From contig FN649731.1 in assembly GCA_000310025.1 (NCBI GenBank), positions 2,404,933-2,462,537 on the forward strand: DNA of 57,605 nt, read 5' to 3'. Every line of letters starts with the position of its first letter. The first letter of the stretch is position 1. This document shows, piece after piece, positions 55,690 to 57,605 of the stretch. The notes beneath the pieces were generated by a model. That model had not been told where the DNA came from. It did not search any database and saw only the letters and a program-made list of their open reading frames with translations. Source of the stretch: Ectocarpus siliculosus (taxonomy: Eukaryota; Sar; Phaeophyceae; Ectocarpales; Ectocarpaceae). The position numbers were made by a program, and so were the translations under genes.

Positions 55690-57605
55690 ACGAGGGCTCC
55701 TCAGAGCACAAACGAACTCCCTCGATTGGACGAGGGTTCCACATTAACGATTAAGAGCGGGGCATGGACGGCCGGCATGGTTGATGCGTGGACATCGGCA
55801 CAGGATTTGGTGGCACATGCGGTGGCATTGTCACATCCGAAGGATGGTTTTGCTGCGCTGATGTTTCCCGATGCGTCTGAAGAGCATTGGGGTAGTTTCT
55901 TGACGCAGGTGCCGCAGGAAGAGCTGGAGCGCGGAGTGTCCGTGGAAGATCTGACCCACGAGCCGCTCGCCTTCCTCAGTGGTACGTTCAAGGGCTCTCA
56001 AATGAGGTGGGCGACTATCGACAAAGAGGGTTTCGCTATCGTTAGCACGTGCAAGCGGCTGGACTACCTGCTGTGGGGCGGTGTTAGTGTATACACCGAC
56101 CACCGCAATCTCGCGTACATATTCAATCCTGATGCGTGCGTGTCGTCGTTGCCGAAGACTACTGCCCAGCGTCTGGAGCAGTGGAAGATGGTGTTGGCGC
56201 AGTTCCAATACTCCATCATGCACATCTCTGGCGAGAGGAACTGCTGGGGGGAGTTGCTTTCGAGGTGGGTCGACGTTCCCGCAGTCAAGATTACGGCTGT
56301 GGCTGTGTTTGCCCCGAGCGAACCTGACGACACGATGCCGTCGAAAGAGGTTATTCGTCGAGTTCAGCACAGTGCGCGCGAACAAGTAAAAACTAGGGCG
56401 CATGGAGCGGAGGTTTTCGTGGCGCCTCATGGAAAGGTCGTGAAGGACGGCGAAGGGATTTTTCGAATCAAGGTGAAGGGGCGCGAGGTCATGTGGATTC
56501 CTGAAGATGCAAACGAACTACAACAACGTCTGATGGTCTGTGCTCATATGCAAGGCGCAGGACATCGGGGTACCGTGGCAACTTTGCAACGATTACAAGA
56601 GTACTGCTGTTGGTTTCGCATGGAAAACCAGGTGAAAGAGTTTGTCAAACAGTGCTTGCATTGTGTAGATTCGAGGGCGGGTGAAATGATTCCAAGGCCG
56701 CTTGGAGAAACAGTGCATGGTACAAGGCCGGGCGAAGTGATCCATTTTGACTATCTGTATGTTGGCCAGAGTGGGCCGTTGAATGTCGAAGGTTTGGATG
56801 AAGGAGTTTGATTCAAATACATATTCGTGGTAATGGATGATCTTAGCAACGGAGTCATGCACGGCCGCTCTGACAGCCAAGATTTTGCTCAACTGGTGTA
56901 AGACTTTGGGTGTTCCCCAGATGTGGGTCAGCAATACCGCATCGCACTTTAAGAATCAAATCATGAACAAACTCGAACAGGTTCTGAAGGTGAAGCACAA
57001 ATTCGCGGTAGCAAATATGCCACGGAGCAACGGAACAGTAGAACGCATGATTAAATAAATTGTGCGATGTTTGAAGGCGGTGTTGCAGGAAGAAAGGCGC
57101 GACTTGCGCGAGTGGGTAGACTTGGTCCCGGCTGTTCAGTGGGCACTGAATACCGCTTATCGTCAACGTTACGCGAGCACACCGTATCATGTCATGTTTG
57201 GTAGGGCACCTCGAACTAGTTTTGCCACGCTAGCGTCCGCGACTGGAGAAGACTGGCAAATAGACGTGCTAGATGACGAAGGGTTGAAACGAAAGGTGAT
57301 TGATGTAGTGGCTGTTCAACAGGAAATGCTTAAACAGGTGCAGGAAATGGTCAAACAGAATCGTGAAAAACAACGGGGGTATGCTAGTCGAGGCGAGCTA
57401 CCTAACTTTGCGATTGGTGATTACGTACTCAGGGCGCGGGTGCGTAGATCGGGTTCGACGTCGAAACTCATGATGACGTGGACAGGTCCATGGAAAGTGG
57501 TCGAGGCTAAGAGTAAGCATGTATACGGAGTGCAAAACATCGTTTCAGGAGACGTGCACGACATGCATGTAGCTCGACTAAGGTTTTATTCGGATAGCGA
57601 GTTGG
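55690..57605 (+). pseudogene. Ty3/gypsy (chromovirus-like) pol: RNase H and integrase, 3' end outside the window
   Basis: The frame from 55726 has an RNase H with catalytic-region motifs FPDASEEHWG, KEGFAI and YTDHRNLAYI; the final Asp position reads WGELLSRW, where WADLLSRW is usual. Next comes the integrase: an HHCC zinc site (HMQGAGH...CLHC, 56546-56665) and a core with its first Asp in VIHFDYL. A stop TGA (56809-56811) interrupts, a frameshift occurs near 56850, the second catalytic position reads VSNTASHFKN (Asn for Asp), the Glu is kept in SNGTVERM, and a stop TAA (57056-57058) follows. The frame then stays open to the window end through YHVMFGRAPRTSFATLAS, TWTGPWKVV and DVHDMHVARLRFYSDSEL. 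The start of RT, gag and any LTR are not seen; the element is inactive. Confidence 0.88.

Noticed and set aside
1-57605. CRISPR array, bacterial operon or biosynthetic cluster
   Set aside because: No regularly spaced short repeats, no operon-like gene spacing, and the genes have spliceosomal introns.

Overview
The window is eukaryotic nuclear DNA from an intron-rich organism. I judge it to be a stramenopile (heterokont), more likely an alga such as a brown alga than an oomycete, because the genes are so intron-rich. Three lines support this: a phosphoglycerate kinase with a mitochondrial-type presequence (lower glycolysis in mitochondria is a known heterokont trait), chromodomain-type Ty3/gypsy elements resembling those I know from heterokonts, and spliceosomal introns of about 100-1800 bp. 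The taxonomic call is inference.

The first 24 kb carry two host genes on the + strand. Positions 3564-8688 encode PGK (7 exons, 426 residues, apparently intact). Positions 10364-24037 encode a FIG4-type SAC-domain phosphoinositide 5-phosphatase (about 23 exons, about 1200 residues, reading frame kept across every proposed junction). The FIG4 gene has an extra low-complexity segment in its catalytic domain and a 795-bp non-autonomous inverted-repeat transposon in one intron. I rebuilt both exon sets by eye from conserved protein motifs, splice dinucleotides and phase.

From 24 kb to the right end I found no intact host gene. About 24-30 kb is non-coding with diverged tandem duplications. About 30-57.6 kb is a graveyard of retroelements and short repeats: a dispersed short repeat family in both orientations, two copies of a tRNA-related SINE (36.0 and 39.9 kb), a minus-strand chromovirus 3' end (37.7-38.3 kb), a minus-strand endonuclease-RT LINE (38.7-42.8 kb) split by the second SINE, a plus-strand LINE of another family (46.6-49.2 kb), several tandem duplications and poly-C tracts (49-52.2 kb), and a decayed plus-strand Ty3/gypsy element running off the end (55.7-57.6 kb) with a second, more decayed piece just before it.

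The retroelement coding regions are broken by stops, frameshifts or nested insertions. The two host genes are a metabolic enzyme and an endolysosomal lipid phosphatase with no evident functional link. I saw no CRISPR array, operon, rRNA or convincing functional tRNA gene, and no clearly new multi-gene system. The most unusual items are the two-headed tRNA-related SINE and its nesting in a LINE, the FIG4 catalytic-domain insertion with a possible GC-AG intron, and the short dispersed repeat family.
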